Assembly: GCA_050954785.1 (NCBI GenBank) | Contig: JBPBQO010000127.1 | Location: forward strand, 51,234 to 115,233 | DNA from: Lichenicola sp050954785 | GTDB taxonomy: Bacteria > Pseudomonadota > Alphaproteobacteria > Acetobacterales > Acetobacteraceae | Length of the DNA: 64,000 nt | Direction: 5' to 3' | Shown: positions 8,232 through 16,545 of the stretch, piece by piece | Position numbering within the stretch: position 1 is the first letter of the stretch | Layout: every line of letters starts with the position of its first letter | Position numbers and translations under genes: made by a program | Notes under the pieces: generated by a model | What the model saw: the letters and a program-made list of their open reading frames with translations, nothing else | Told to the model about the DNA's origin: nothing | Database searches by the model: none

Positions 8232-8861
8232 ATGTATAGCGGGATTGCACAGGCCGTGGTTCCGGTCGTCGAGCGAACGCCCGGTGACGGCAGCACCAGC
8301 TACGTGCTGCGCCTGCCGGATCCGTTGCTCGACGGGCTGAAGCTCGGCGCCAGCGTGAACATCGACGGCGTGTGCCTGAGCGCAGTGACCATCGAGCATG
8401 ACCTGGTTTCGTTCGATGTCTCCGACGGCACCATGGGCATCACCAACCTGGGTGACCGCACCGTCGGCAGCCGGGTGAATGTCGAACGCTCGCTCAGGAG
8501 CGGCGACGAGAATGGTGGCCACATGGTGACCGGCCATATCACTGGCACCGCGCCGGTCACCGGCATCAACACCGGCACCGGGGCGCTTTATCTTCGCGTT
8601 GCCATCCCGGAAGCACACCGAAAATACGTGTTCGTGCGCGGCTTCCTGGCACTGAACGGCTGCAGCCTGACCGTGGCCGAGGCGGACGAGGCCACCGGCG
8701 AGGTGAAAATCAACCTGATCCCGGAAACTGTGCGCCAGACCAGCCTGGCCGATTACCGGGTCGGCGACCGTATCAACTACGAGATCGAGCTGCAGACACA
8801 GATCATGGTCGATACGATCGAGCGGTGCATCCGCCAATCACTGCAACACCAGCAGCATTAG
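8232..8861 (+). CDS. ribE: riboflavin synthase, alpha subunit
   Basis: Riboflavin synthase dismutates two lumazine molecules into riboflavin and the pyrimidine. The 209-residue product shows the internal duplication of the family: barrel one has MYSGIAQ at the start, SVNIDGVCLSAV (C48) and GGHMVTGHI (96-103); barrel two has GFLALNGCSLTVAE (137-150) and NLIPETVRQTSL. Family proteins usually start MFTGI; here it is MYSGI. It is the only rib gene on the plus strand, about 4 kb from ribD, and no riboswitch precedes it, so its control probably differs from that of ribD-ribBA-ribH. Confidence 0.92.
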   Translation: MYSGIAQAVVPVVERTPGDGSTSYVLRLPDPLLDGLKLGASVNIDGVCLSAVTIEHDLVSFDVSDGTMGITNLGDRTVGSRVNVERSLRSGDENGGHMVTGHITGTAPVTGINTGTGALYLRVAIPEAHRKYVFVRGFLALNGCSLTVAEADEATGEVKINLIPETVRQTSLADYRVGDRINYEIELQTQIMVDTIERCIRQSLQHQQH

Positions 8862-8895
8862 CTGACGACCTGTCGTGCCCGGTTCCGGGCGGACC

Positions 8896-9378
8896 TCAGC
8901 CGGACGTGAAACCAGCCTTGCGCAGACGTGCGACCGCCGTATCCAGTGCACCGAGGAACGCCGAGCGGTCTTTTTGCGAGAACGGTTTCGGACCACCGGT
9001 CATCTGCCCGGCGGAACGCAGATCGTCCATCAGGTTACGCGTGGCCAGGGTCATGCCGATCGAGTCCGTGTCGAAGCGCCGGCCGGTCGGGCCGATCACT
9101 TCGGCCCCGGTCTTTACACAGCGTGACGCCAGCGGCACGTCGGCGGTGATGACGATGTCGCCGCGCTCGGCTCGCTCGGCGATCCAGTCATCCGCGACGT
9201 CCGGCCCGGCCTCTACCACCACCCGCTCGATCAGCAGCGACATCGGCGCCGAGATCAGGCTGTTGGACACCACGAACACATGCAGCCGGTAGCGATCGGC
9301 AACGCGATAGATCTCCGCCTTGACCGGACAGGCATCGGCATCGATGAAGATTCGGATGGGGCGGGCGGACATGCTCAT
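8896..9378 (-). CDS. YaiI/YqxD-family protein (DUF188)
   Basis: The product of about 160 residues has the family opening IFIDADACPVKAEIYRVADR and the later DIVITADVPLASRC and GRRFDTDSIGMTLATRN. The acidic residues DxDxC and the second D fit the PIN-like nuclease fold to which the family has been linked; no reaction is established. It is convergent with ribE (34 bases between stops). I prefer the ATG at 9378 or 9372 to the ORF opening at 9408, since conservation begins only at RPIRIFIDAD; neither has a strong ribosome site. Confidence 0.85.
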   Translation of the reverse strand: MSMSARPIRIFIDADACPVKAEIYRVADRYRLHVFVVSNSLISAPMSLLIERVVVEAGPDVADDWIAERAERGDIVITADVPLASRCVKTGAEVIGPTGRRFDTDSIGMTLATRNLMDDLRSAGQMTGGPKPFSQKDRSAFLGALDTAVARLRKAGFTSG

Positions 9379-9498
9379 GCGGGACCGGTAACGCAGGCAG
9401 GCTCCCAAGGGAACAGCTTCGCTTCACGATGAATGCCGCGTCGAAACCAAATGCTAACGAATTCGAGCGATCCTGGAGACTCAGCAAGGCAGGATCAG

Positions 9499-11223
9499 AT
9501 GCAGATTTCGTCAGACAGCCGATCGGATGCGGCCGGGCAACACGGTCATCTCACTCTCGGGCTCAAGATGGGAGCCGGTTTTGCCGTACTGACCATTCTG
9601 GCGATCGCTCTCGGCAGCTTCGCGCTCAACCGCATGGGCATGATGAACAACGCGACCGTCATCATTCGAGACAACTACCTGCCTAGTACCATGTATAGCG
9701 GTCGGCTTGGAATTGCGCTCGGTGAGGTGCGACGTAACGAGGCGCGACTTCTGATCTGTACGACTGCGGACGAATGCGCGGTCACCCGCCAGAAGCTCGC
9801 GAATGCCTCGACAGGCGTCGAAAAAATACGCCTCGCCTACGATTCCATTATCGATCCGGGTAAACAGAGAGACAGCTTCACGACGATCTTCGATAGGGTC
9901 TGGACCGACTACAAGGCCGACACAACAGAGTTGCTGCGCCTGAAAGACAAAGAGACACCGCAGGCATTGCATGAATATTTTGCTGGAAAATCCAGAATAG
10001 ATTTCGACCAACTCGACGCGTTCATGCTCGGGGACATAGTCTACAATCAACAGGCCGGCAGTGACGCCGGCGACGTCAGCCGCCAGGTCTACCTGACAAC
10101 CTACAACTGGATCGTGGCAGGCACGGGCCTGGTGCTGCTCCTCAGTGTCCTTACCGCGATCCTCCTGATCCGCCACATCTCGCACCCACTTGCCACGATG
10201 ACGAACGTCATGCGCCGCCTGGCGCACCGCGACATGAATATTGCCGTTCCGTTCGTCGGACGCGGTGACGAGGTCGGCGCGATGGCAGCGGCGTTGCAGG
10301 TCTTCAAGGACAACATGGTGACTGCGGACAGGCTCACCACCGAGCAGGCCGAAGAGCGCGGCATCAGACAGCGCCGCACCGACAGGATCGAAATGCTTGT
10401 GGGCGATTTCGAAAAGCAGATCGGCAGCACCGTCGCGATCCTTGCGGCTGCCTCCACCGAGATGGAAGCGACCGCCTCCTCGATGACGACCAATGCCGCG
10501 GATACCGACCGCCAGGCGATCGCAGTGGCGCGTGCGGCAGAAGAATCGAGCATCGGGGTACAGACGGTCGCCGCTGCTTCGGAACAGCTCGCCTCTTCGA
10601 TCTCGGAAATCAACCGGCAGGTCAATGCGTCCACCACCCTGACCGGCAAGGCTGTCAGCAGCGTCAGGCAGACCGACCAGACCGTCCGTGCCTTGTCGGA
10701 CAGTGCCGCCCGCATCGGCCAGGTTGTCGAGCTCATCACCAATATCGCCAGCCAGACCAACCTGCTGGCCCTGAACGCGACCATCGAGGCCGCGCGAGCC
10801 GGTGAGGCAGGCAGGGGCTTCGCGGTCGTCGCGTCGGAGGTGAAGAGTCTGGCCGTACAGACGGCCAAGGCGACCGACGAGATCGCAGCCCAGATCGCCC
10901 AGGTGCAGCAGGCGACCAGCAGCGCGGTGGATGCGATTGCCCAGGTCACCAACCTGATCGAGGAAGTCGGTGCCGTGACCATCTCGATTGCCGCTGCCGT
11001 TGAGCAACAGGGTGCCGCGACGGCCGAGATCGCCCGCAACGTGCAGCAGACCGCGGCCAGCACCCAGGTCGTGACCAGCAACATCTCCGGCGTGAGCCGT
11101 GCGGCCAACGATACCGGTGCCGCCGCAACCCAGGTTCTGGGTGCGGCAGGCGACCTGTCCCGTCAGGCCGAACATCTCTCCACCGAAGTCGACAGCTTTA
11201 TCGCCGCGGTCCGGTCAGCCTGA
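9499..11223 (+). CDS. methyl-accepting chemotaxis protein
   Basis: This is a 574-residue transmembrane chemoreceptor. It has TM1 at about residues 26-44, a periplasmic four-helix-bundle sensor region (45-202, with a C87/C93 pair), TM2 at 203-226, a HAMP domain (about 225-280) and a long cytoplasmic signalling coiled coil. The hairpin tip that contacts CheA/CheW is intact (ITNIASQTNLLALNATIEAA, then GRGFAVVASEVKSLA). There is no C-terminal methylesterase-binding pentapeptide; it ends IAAVRSA. I chose ATG 9499, preceded by AAGGCAGGA, over GTG/ATG-type starts at 9433 and 9451. No other chemotaxis gene lies nearby, so its ligand cannot be guessed from context. Confidence 0.92.
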   Translation: MQISSDSRSDAAGQHGHLTLGLKMGAGFAVLTILAIALGSFALNRMGMMNNATVIIRDNYLPSTMYSGRLGIALGEVRRNEARLLICTTADECAVTRQKLANASTGVEKIRLAYDSIIDPGKQRDSFTTIFDRVWTDYKADTTELLRLKDKETPQALHEYFAGKSRIDFDQLDAFMLGDIVYNQQAGSDAGDVSRQVYLTTYNWIVAGTGLVLLLSVLTAILLIRHISHPLATMTNVMRRLAHRDMNIAVPFVGRGDEVGAMAAALQVFKDNMVTADRLTTEQAEERGIRQRRTDRIEMLVGDFEKQIGSTVAILAAASTEMEATASSMTTNAADTDRQAIAVARAAEESSIGVQTVAAASEQLASSISEINRQVNASTTLTGKAVSSVRQTDQTVRALSDSAARIGQVVELITNIASQTNLLALNATIEAARAGEAGRGFAVVASEVKSLAVQTAKATDEIAAQIAQVQQATSSAVDAIAQVTNLIEEVGAVTISIAAAVEQQGAATAEIARNVQQTAASTQVVTSNISGVSRAANDTGAAATQVLGAAGDLSRQAEHLSTEVDSFIAAVRSA

Positions 11224-11293
11224 TCCCCAAGATCAGGCTCCGATCGGCTGACATGCCGAAAGCATGGTCGCATCGACCGCGCCTTTATTCGGC

Positions 11294-11315
11294 CCCGCAC
11301 ATACCGATGTGCGGG
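11294..11315. terminator. inverted repeat between convergent genes
   Basis: A perfect 9-bp stem, CCCGCACAT / ATGTGCGGG, with a four-base loop lies between the stops of the chemoreceptor and gntK. No run of T follows on either strand, so it is a stable hairpin that may end both transcripts or block read-through rather than a textbook intrinsic terminator. Confidence 0.5.
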
Positions 11316-11338
11316 TCCAGCCGTGACCGATTAGCTAT

Positions 11339-11839
11339 CTACAGCCGTTCGAGCACAGCCTGGAGCGTCTCCTCGACCGTCGCATGCGCCACCACCGTCA
11401 GCGCCTGCTCGTCCGGACCGGGCTCTTCGAGCGTGCGGAGCTGGGTCGGCAACAAGCTGCTTGGCATGTAGTGGTGCGAGCGATGTGCGAGCCGCTCCTT
11501 GAGCATGGCTTCCGGCACCTTGAGATACAGGAACCAGACGTCCGGCAGACCTTGCGACAGGGTTTCGCGGTAGCTGCGCTTCAGGGCCGAACATGTCAGC
11601 AGGCCACCCTCGCCGGCATCGTGCCTTGCGCGTATCCAGGCAGCGCAGATAGCGAGCCACGGCGCCCGATCGGCATCGTCGAGCGGAATGCCGGCGCTCA
11701 TCTTGTCCACATTGGCCTTCGGGTGAAGCTCGTCGCCCTCCTGAAACGGCCAGCCGAGCTTATCGCGCAGACCCAGCGCCACGCTCGACTTGCCGCAGCC
11801 CGACACGCCCATGATCACCAGGATACGTTTCTGCGTCAT
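11339..11839 (-). CDS. gntK: gluconokinase
   Basis: The 166-residue kinase phosphorylates gluconate to 6-phosphogluconate, feeding the oxidative pentose phosphate pathway. It has a P-loop, MGVSGCGKSS (10-19), the family motif EGDELHPKANVDKMSAGIPL and LTCSALKRSYRE. Length and motifs fit the GntK/GntV family. The ATG at 11839 overlaps the rpiA stop by four bases (ATGA); the longer ORF to 11914 reads through rpiA and is not a realistic start. It is the last gene of the gnd-zwf-HAD-HAD-pgl-rpiA-gntK run, which fits acetic acid bacteria that take up gluconate made by periplasmic glucose oxidation. Confidence 0.93.
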   Translation of the reverse strand: MTQKRILVIMGVSGCGKSSVALGLRDKLGWPFQEGDELHPKANVDKMSAGIPLDDADRAPWLAICAAWIRARHDAGEGGLLTCSALKRSYRETLSQGLPDVWFLYLKVPEAMLKERLAHRSHHYMPSSLLPTQLRTLEEPGPDEQALTVVAHATVEETLQAVLERL

Positions 11840-12540
11840 GCAACCTCGTAGCGGACGACGCCGCCTTGTCCGGCCACGAGTGCCAGCGATGAACGGCCGA
11901 TGAACAGCCCGCACTCGAACACGCCGACGATCGCCCGGATCGCATGCTCGGTGGCGGCGGGATCCTCGATCGGCCCCAATGCGCAGTCGAGGACCATGTT
12001 GCCGCCATCCGTTACGAACAACTGCCCCTGCGCGCTGCGACGCGGCGTTACGCGGGCACCCAGTTGTCCGAGCTGATGCGCCACCGACTCCCAGCCGAAT
12101 GGCGATACTTCGACCGGTACCGGCGTGTGCTCGCCGAGCCGGTGCACCATCTTTCTGTCGTCGGCGACCACGATCATGCGCTTGGCGGCGGCGGCGACGA
12201 TTTTTTCGCGCAACAGGGCACCGCCCAATCCCTTGATCAGGTTCAGCGTGCCGTGCTCGATCTCGTCGGCACCATCGATAGCAAGGTCGATGACGGGATG
12301 GGTGCCGAAGGTGACGATCTCGATCCCGAGTGCCCGGGCCCGTGCTTCGCTCCGCGCCGAGCTGGGGATGCCGACGAAGCGCAGCCCCTGCTTTACCCGC
12401 ACGCCCAGACTGTCGATCACCCGGTCCGCGGTGGACCCGGTGCCGAGCCCGACCACCATGCCGTCCTCGACCAGGGCAGCGGCCTCATCACCGACACGTT
12501 GCTTCAGGGCGGCCTCGGCGGCGGACTCCGGATCAGCCAT
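11836..12540 (-). CDS. rpiA: ribose-5-phosphate isomerase A
   Basis: RpiA interconverts ribose 5-phosphate and ribulose 5-phosphate. The 234-residue product has GLGTGSTADR, the DGADEI catalytic loop and KGLGGALLREK, all characteristic of RpiA. I start it at ATG 12540, which overlaps the end of pgl by eight bases; an upstream in-frame ATG at 12567 would extend further into pgl. It is translationally coupled to pgl upstream and to gntK downstream. Confidence 0.93.
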   Translation of the reverse strand: MADPESAAEAALKQRVGDEAAALVEDGMVVGLGTGSTADRVIDSLGVRVKQGLRFVGIPSSARSEARARALGIEIVTFGTHPVIDLAIDGADEIEHGTLNLIKGLGGALLREKIVAAAAKRMIVVADDRKMVHRLGEHTPVPVEVSPFGWESVAHQLGQLGARVTPRRSAQGQLFVTDGGNMVLDCALGPIEDPAATEHAIRAIVGVFECGLFIGRSSLALVAGQGGVVRYEVA

Positions 12541-13276
12541 TCGAGGCAGTTCCGGCGGCCGCCTCATCGAGCATCCAGATCAGCTCGCCATCGGTCGTGA
12601 TGTGGGTCGACGGCAACGTCGTGTCGCCGCCGCGTACGGCCTTGACCACATCCGCCTTGCCGGCACCGGCGACCAGGAACAGCACGAACCGGCTGCTGGC
12701 GATCGCGGGGTAGGTGAGGCTCAGCCGTGTGTGGGGCGCGTCGTCCGGAACGCAGGTGGCGACCCAAGCCTGAGTCTCGTGCAGGATTTCAGTGCGGGGA
12801 AACAGCGATGCGGTGTGTCCATTCTCGCCCAGACCCAGCAGCACCACATCGAATAGCGGGCGGCCCGTCTCTAACGTCTCGGCGCCATATTGAGTCGTCA
12901 ATTCGCGTTCATAACGAGCAGCCGCATCCGCCGGCTCGCCATCGGTCGGCATGCGATGCACGTTCGCGGACGGTACCAACACCTTGGACAACAGCGCCAG
13001 ATTGGTCATGTGGTAGTTGCTGGATGGATCCTCGGGCGGCACGAAGCGCTCGTCCCCGAAGAACAACTGTACCCGATCCCACGGAAACCGCGACGCGTAG
13101 GCGGAACTGGCCAGGATCTCGTAGAGCCGCTTCGGCGTCGATCCACCGGACAGTGCGATGACGAACGGGCCTTGCTTGGCCAGCGCCTGCTCGGTCAGGA
13201 AGTCGGCCGCTGCCGTTGCGACCGCCTCGGCGTCCGGCAGGATCTCGACCCGGCCGCTGCCTGCATCCTGGCTCAA
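12533..13276 (-). CDS. pgl: 6-phosphogluconolactonase
   Basis: The enzyme hydrolyses 6-phosphogluconolactone, the product of zwf, to 6-phosphogluconate. At 247 residues it has the DevB-type family length and the motifs ALSGGSTPKRLYE, FFGDERFVPPEDPSSNY and LGLGENGHTASLFP. Its start overlaps the stop of the upstream HAD gene by four bases. It lies three genes after zwf, with the two HAD phosphatases in between, which is unusual because zwf and pgl are often adjacent. Confidence 0.94.
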   Translation of the reverse strand: MSQDAGSGRVEILPDAEAVATAAADFLTEQALAKQGPFVIALSGGSTPKRLYEILASSAYASRFPWDRVQLFFGDERFVPPEDPSSNYHMTNLALLSKVLVPSANVHRMPTDGEPADAAARYERELTTQYGAETLETGRPLFDVVLLGLGENGHTASLFPRTEILHETQAWVATCVPDDAPHTRLSLTYPAIASSRFVLFLVAGAGKADVVKAVRGGDTTLPSTHITTDGELIWMLDEAAAGTASNG

Positions 13277-14094
13277 GATTTTTCTCCCAGCACATAGCGC
13301 TCGATCGCCTTGGCGAAACCCTCATCCTCGGCAGAGTCGCTCACATAGGTCGCCTGCGACTTTACTTCGTCGCTCGCCTGACCCATCGCGATCGACATGC
13401 CGCTCTTTTTGAACATCAGCACGTCGTTGGGCTGATCGCCGAGCGTCGCGATTTCGGATGCCTTCACGCCGAGCATCCGTTCGAGGCTGGTCACGACACC
13501 ACCCTTGTTCGCGTCGGGATGCGTCACGTCGAGATAATAGGGCTGCGACCGTGCCGCGGAAGCCGTGGTGCCCAGCGCCTCCTGCGCATCCTTCTCGACC
13601 TTCTTCATCAGCTCGAGATCGTCGCTGATGCCGACGATCTTGACGACGGTGTCGAGTGCCGATCCGAAATCCTTCACGACCTTGGGCGGAAACTTGACCG
13701 TCCATTCCTCGCGCGAGACGTGCGGCGCCTTGTCGTCATGGACCAGCCAGTCCTCGCCGCTATAGATCCAGACATCGACCTTATGATCGAGCAGGATCTG
13801 CACGGTCTTTTCCGCAGCGTCCCTGGGCAGCGTCTTGGCTTCGATGATGGTGAGGTCGGGCTTTACGAACAATCCGCCGTTGAACCCCGCGATCGGTTCG
13901 GTAATGCCAAGCGGTGCGATCAGCATGCTCGTGCCCTTGGGCGGACGGCCGCTGGTGATGGCGAACCGGATGCCGCGCCGGCGCAGTTCCTGAACCGCAC
14001 GGATCGCGCGCTCGGTGAGCAGTTTTTCCTTGGTGACCAGCGTGCCGTCGACGTCCGCCAGAACCAGGCTGATCTTCTGGAGGTCGGCCATCAC
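13273..14094 (-). CDS. HAD-superfamily (Cof/SPP type) phosphatase, first of a tandem pair
   Basis: The 273-residue protein has HAD motif I LADVDGTLVT with both aspartates, motif II TSGRP, a C2-type cap containing PYYLDVTHPDANKG, and motif IV GDQPNDVLMF. This is the architecture of Cof-type sugar-phosphate phosphatases. It is clearly a paralogue of the next gene: both share DVTHPxANKG, a YSGEDWL/FTGREWL segment and a similar K(F)PP/RFEP stretch. It overlaps its neighbours on both sides by ATGA-type junctions, so it is made with the pentose phosphate enzymes; hydrolysis of a pathway phosphate ester or repair of a side product is plausible but unproven. Confidence 0.85.
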   Translation of the reverse strand: MMADLQKISLVLADVDGTLVTKEKLLTERAIRAVQELRRRGIRFAITSGRPPKGTSMLIAPLGITEPIAGFNGGLFVKPDLTIIEAKTLPRDAAEKTVQILLDHKVDVWIYSGEDWLVHDDKAPHVSREEWTVKFPPKVVKDFGSALDTVVKIVGISDDLELMKKVEKDAQEALGTTASAARSQPYYLDVTHPDANKGGVVTSLERMLGVKASEIATLGDQPNDVLMFKKSGMSIAMGQASDEVKSQATYVSDSAEDEGFAKAIERYVLGEKS

Positions 14095-14948
14095 TTGTCT
14101 CCCGCCGCAAACCCGGCAGCCCGGGGAAGGATCAATGTTTCCACCGCCTCGGCCCAGCCATCCTGCTCGTTCGTGCCGGTCACGAAATGCGCGGAGTCAG
14201 CGACCTGCTTTGGAGCGTTGCCCATGGCGATCGATAGAGAAGCCGTGCTCAGCATCGAGATATCGTTGTCCATGTCGCCGATGCAGGCCATCTCGGACGG
14301 ATCGATTCCGAGCAGGGCAGCAAGTCGGTGCGCGGCGCGACCCTTGTTGGCAAGCGGATGCGTCACGTCGAGATACCAGGGGGACGAGCGGCGCGAACTG
14401 ACCCGGTCGCCGAGCATCGTCTGCAGCTCGATTTCCATACGTTCCAGCAACGGATAGTCCGTGGTGGCGCCCATGATCTTGCCGATCCGGTCGATATAGG
14501 GTTCGAACGAGTCGACGACTGTCGGCTCGAAGCGCACTGCCTTGCGTTCGCGGGGCACATAGGGTGCGGCGATGTCGCGGATCAGCCACTCGCGCCCGGT
14601 GAACGCCCAGGCATCCACATGATGGGTGGTCAACGTCTCCACCGTCAGCCGCGCCGCTTCCGCATCGAGCGACTGGGTTTCCAGCACGGTTCCTCCCGCA
14701 TCGACGATCTCGCCGCCGTTCAGGCCGGCCGACGGCGTGTCGTTGCCGATCGCATCGAGATACATCTGCATCCCGCGCACCGAACGGCTGCTCACCAGGC
14801 ATAGCCTGATACCCGCCTGACGCAGCTTCGCGATCGCGGCGAGAGTGGCCGGGGTGACTTCCTTGTTGCCGTTGATCAAGGTCCCGTCGATGTCGGAGAC
14901 CAGTAGGCCGATCCGCGACGAAGCCGGCGCACGCGGGGGAGTGATCAT
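14091..14948 (-). CDS. HAD-superfamily (Cof/SPP type) phosphatase, second of a tandem pair
   Basis: This 285-residue protein has motif I VSDIDGTLIN, motif II VSSRSVRG (where many relatives have TSGR), the cap signature PWYLDVTHPLANKG and motif IV GDMDNDISML. It is a diverged duplicate of the downstream HAD gene. The ATG at 14948 overlaps the zwf stop by four bases; the ORF opening at 15071 lies inside zwf and is rejected. Because the substrate specificity of these enzymes lies in the cap, the two copies may have different targets. Confidence 0.85.
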   Translation of the reverse strand: MITPPRAPASSRIGLLVSDIDGTLINGNKEVTPATLAAIAKLRQAGIRLCLVSSRSVRGMQMYLDAIGNDTPSAGLNGGEIVDAGGTVLETQSLDAEAARLTVETLTTHHVDAWAFTGREWLIRDIAAPYVPRERKAVRFEPTVVDSFEPYIDRIGKIMGATTDYPLLERMEIELQTMLGDRVSSRRSSPWYLDVTHPLANKGRAAHRLAALLGIDPSEMACIGDMDNDISMLSTASLSIAMGNAPKQVADSAHFVTGTNEQDGWAEAVETLILPRAAGFAAGDK

Positions 14949-16540
14949 CCGTTCAACCTCAACCAGTGGCGTCCGTCCCGGGCCAGCAACGCATCCGCGG
15001 CGTCGGGGCCGGCCTTGCCGGCGGCATAGAATTGCAGCTTGCTTTGCGCATTGCGTCCGCCATCCTTCCACGCCTCGATCGCCGGCTGCACGACCTTCCA
15101 GCCCGCCTCGACGTTGTCAGCCCGCTGGAACAATGTCGCATCGCCGATCAGGCAGTCGTAGATCAACGTCTCGTATCCGGTGCTGGGTCCTTCCTGGAAC
15201 CAGTCCGCATAGTCGAACTTCATCCGGACACCGCCTAGCTTGACCGTCGGCCCGGGCATCTTGGCCGAAAACTGCATGGTCACACCTTCGGTCGGCTGGA
15301 TCTGCAGCACCATGATATTGGGCGTCAGTTTCTCGACCGGCGTTTCGCGGAACAACGCATACGGCGCCTGCTTGAAATGAATGGCGATCTCGGTTTTGCG
15401 CAACGCCAGTCGTTTGCCTGTGCGCACATAGAACGGCACGCCGGCCCAGCGCCAATTGTCGATCGAGAGCTTCATCGCGATGAAGCTTTCCGCCTGCGAG
15501 TCCGGCGCGACATCGGGTTCGTCGCGATACCCGGCCAAGGCCCGACCGGCAATGCTGCCGGCGGTATACTGACCACGCACGATGTCCTTGGCCGTGATCT
15601 GGTGGACAGCCGCCAGAACCTTCGATTTCTCGTCGCGCACCGCATCGGCATCGAACGAGATCGGAGCTTCCATCGCCACCATCGCCAGCAACTGCATGAT
15701 GTGGTTCGGCACCATGTCGCGCAGCGCGCCGGTCGTTTCATAGAAGCGTCCGCGCTTCTCGACGCCGACCGTCTCGGCAGCCGTAATCTGCACATGATCG
15801 ATATTCTGGCGATTCCAAAGCGGCTCGAAGAAGCCGTTCGAGAACCGCAGCGCCAGGATATTCTGGACAGTCTCCTTGCCCAGGTAATGATCGATCCGGT
15901 AGATCTGGCTTTCGTCGAGCGCATTGCGCAACTGGGCATTCAACGCACGTGCGGAAATCAGGTCGGAACCGAAGGGCTTCTCGACCACGACCCGCCTGAA
16001 CCGGCTTTCGGTCTCGCGCGTCAATCCGGCCGCCTCGAGCTGGCCGACGATCGGCGCAAAGAAACGGGCTGCGACCGCGAGATAAAACACGCAGTTGCCG
16101 ACGCCGCACAGGCTGGACAGCGTCTGGTAGGTCTGGCTTTCGTCGAAGCCGCCACGCAGGAACGAGATGCGCTGGCTCAGCCACTCCCAGTCCGCTTCGT
16201 GGAGCTCGGAGGCGCTGGAGCGCCGTTGCGCCACGAACTGGCGCATGGTTTCGCCGAGCTGGTTGCGCAATGTCGCCGTGTCGAGATCGGACCAATCCAC
16301 GGCGATGATCGAGAAGCCCTCGTCGAGCAACTGCGACCCGACGAGGTTATAAATTGCCGGTACCAGCAACCGACGGGTTAGGTCGCCACCACCACCGAAG
16401 ATGACCATGGTGCAGGGAGGACTGCGGCGAGGCGCCGAGTCCGCTTCTTCGATTTCAACTGAATCGGACGCAGGCTCGATGTCCGCACGCTCGGAGTACT
16501 TGCCTTGCAGGCCAGGATGCAGATCGATGGGCGGCGACAT
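14945..16540 (-). CDS. zwf: glucose-6-phosphate 1-dehydrogenase
   Basis: Zwf oxidises glucose 6-phosphate to the lactone, making NADPH or NADH. The 531-residue product has the substrate motif RIDHYLGKETVQNI and the nucleotide-binding FGGGGDLTRR near residue 48. Standard enzymes have GASGDLxxRK there, so the glycine-rich loop is slightly altered. About 45 residues precede the conserved core (family usual about 490), rich in acidic residues and probably disordered. It starts five bases after gnd ends and overlaps the following HAD gene. Confidence 0.95.
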   Translation of the reverse strand: MSPPIDLHPGLQGKYSERADIEPASDSVEIEEADSAPRRSPPCTMVIFGGGGDLTRRLLVPAIYNLVGSQLLDEGFSIIAVDWSDLDTATLRNQLGETMRQFVAQRRSSASELHEADWEWLSQRISFLRGGFDESQTYQTLSSLCGVGNCVFYLAVAARFFAPIVGQLEAAGLTRETESRFRRVVVEKPFGSDLISARALNAQLRNALDESQIYRIDHYLGKETVQNILALRFSNGFFEPLWNRQNIDHVQITAAETVGVEKRGRFYETTGALRDMVPNHIMQLLAMVAMEAPISFDADAVRDEKSKVLAAVHQITAKDIVRGQYTAGSIAGRALAGYRDEPDVAPDSQAESFIAMKLSIDNWRWAGVPFYVRTGKRLALRKTEIAIHFKQAPYALFRETPVEKLTPNIMVLQIQPTEGVTMQFSAKMPGPTVKLGGVRMKFDYADWFQEGPSTGYETLIYDCLIGDATLFQRADNVEAGWKVVQPAIEAWKDGGRNAQSKLQFYAAGKAGPDAADALLARDGRHWLRLNG

Positions 16541-16545
16541 GCTTA

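Noticed and set aside
6192..8837. 881-codon minus-strand ORF opposite the DODA-type, formamidase and ribE genes
   Set aside because: All three plus-strand genes carry family motifs and ribosome sites; the antisense product is low-complexity.
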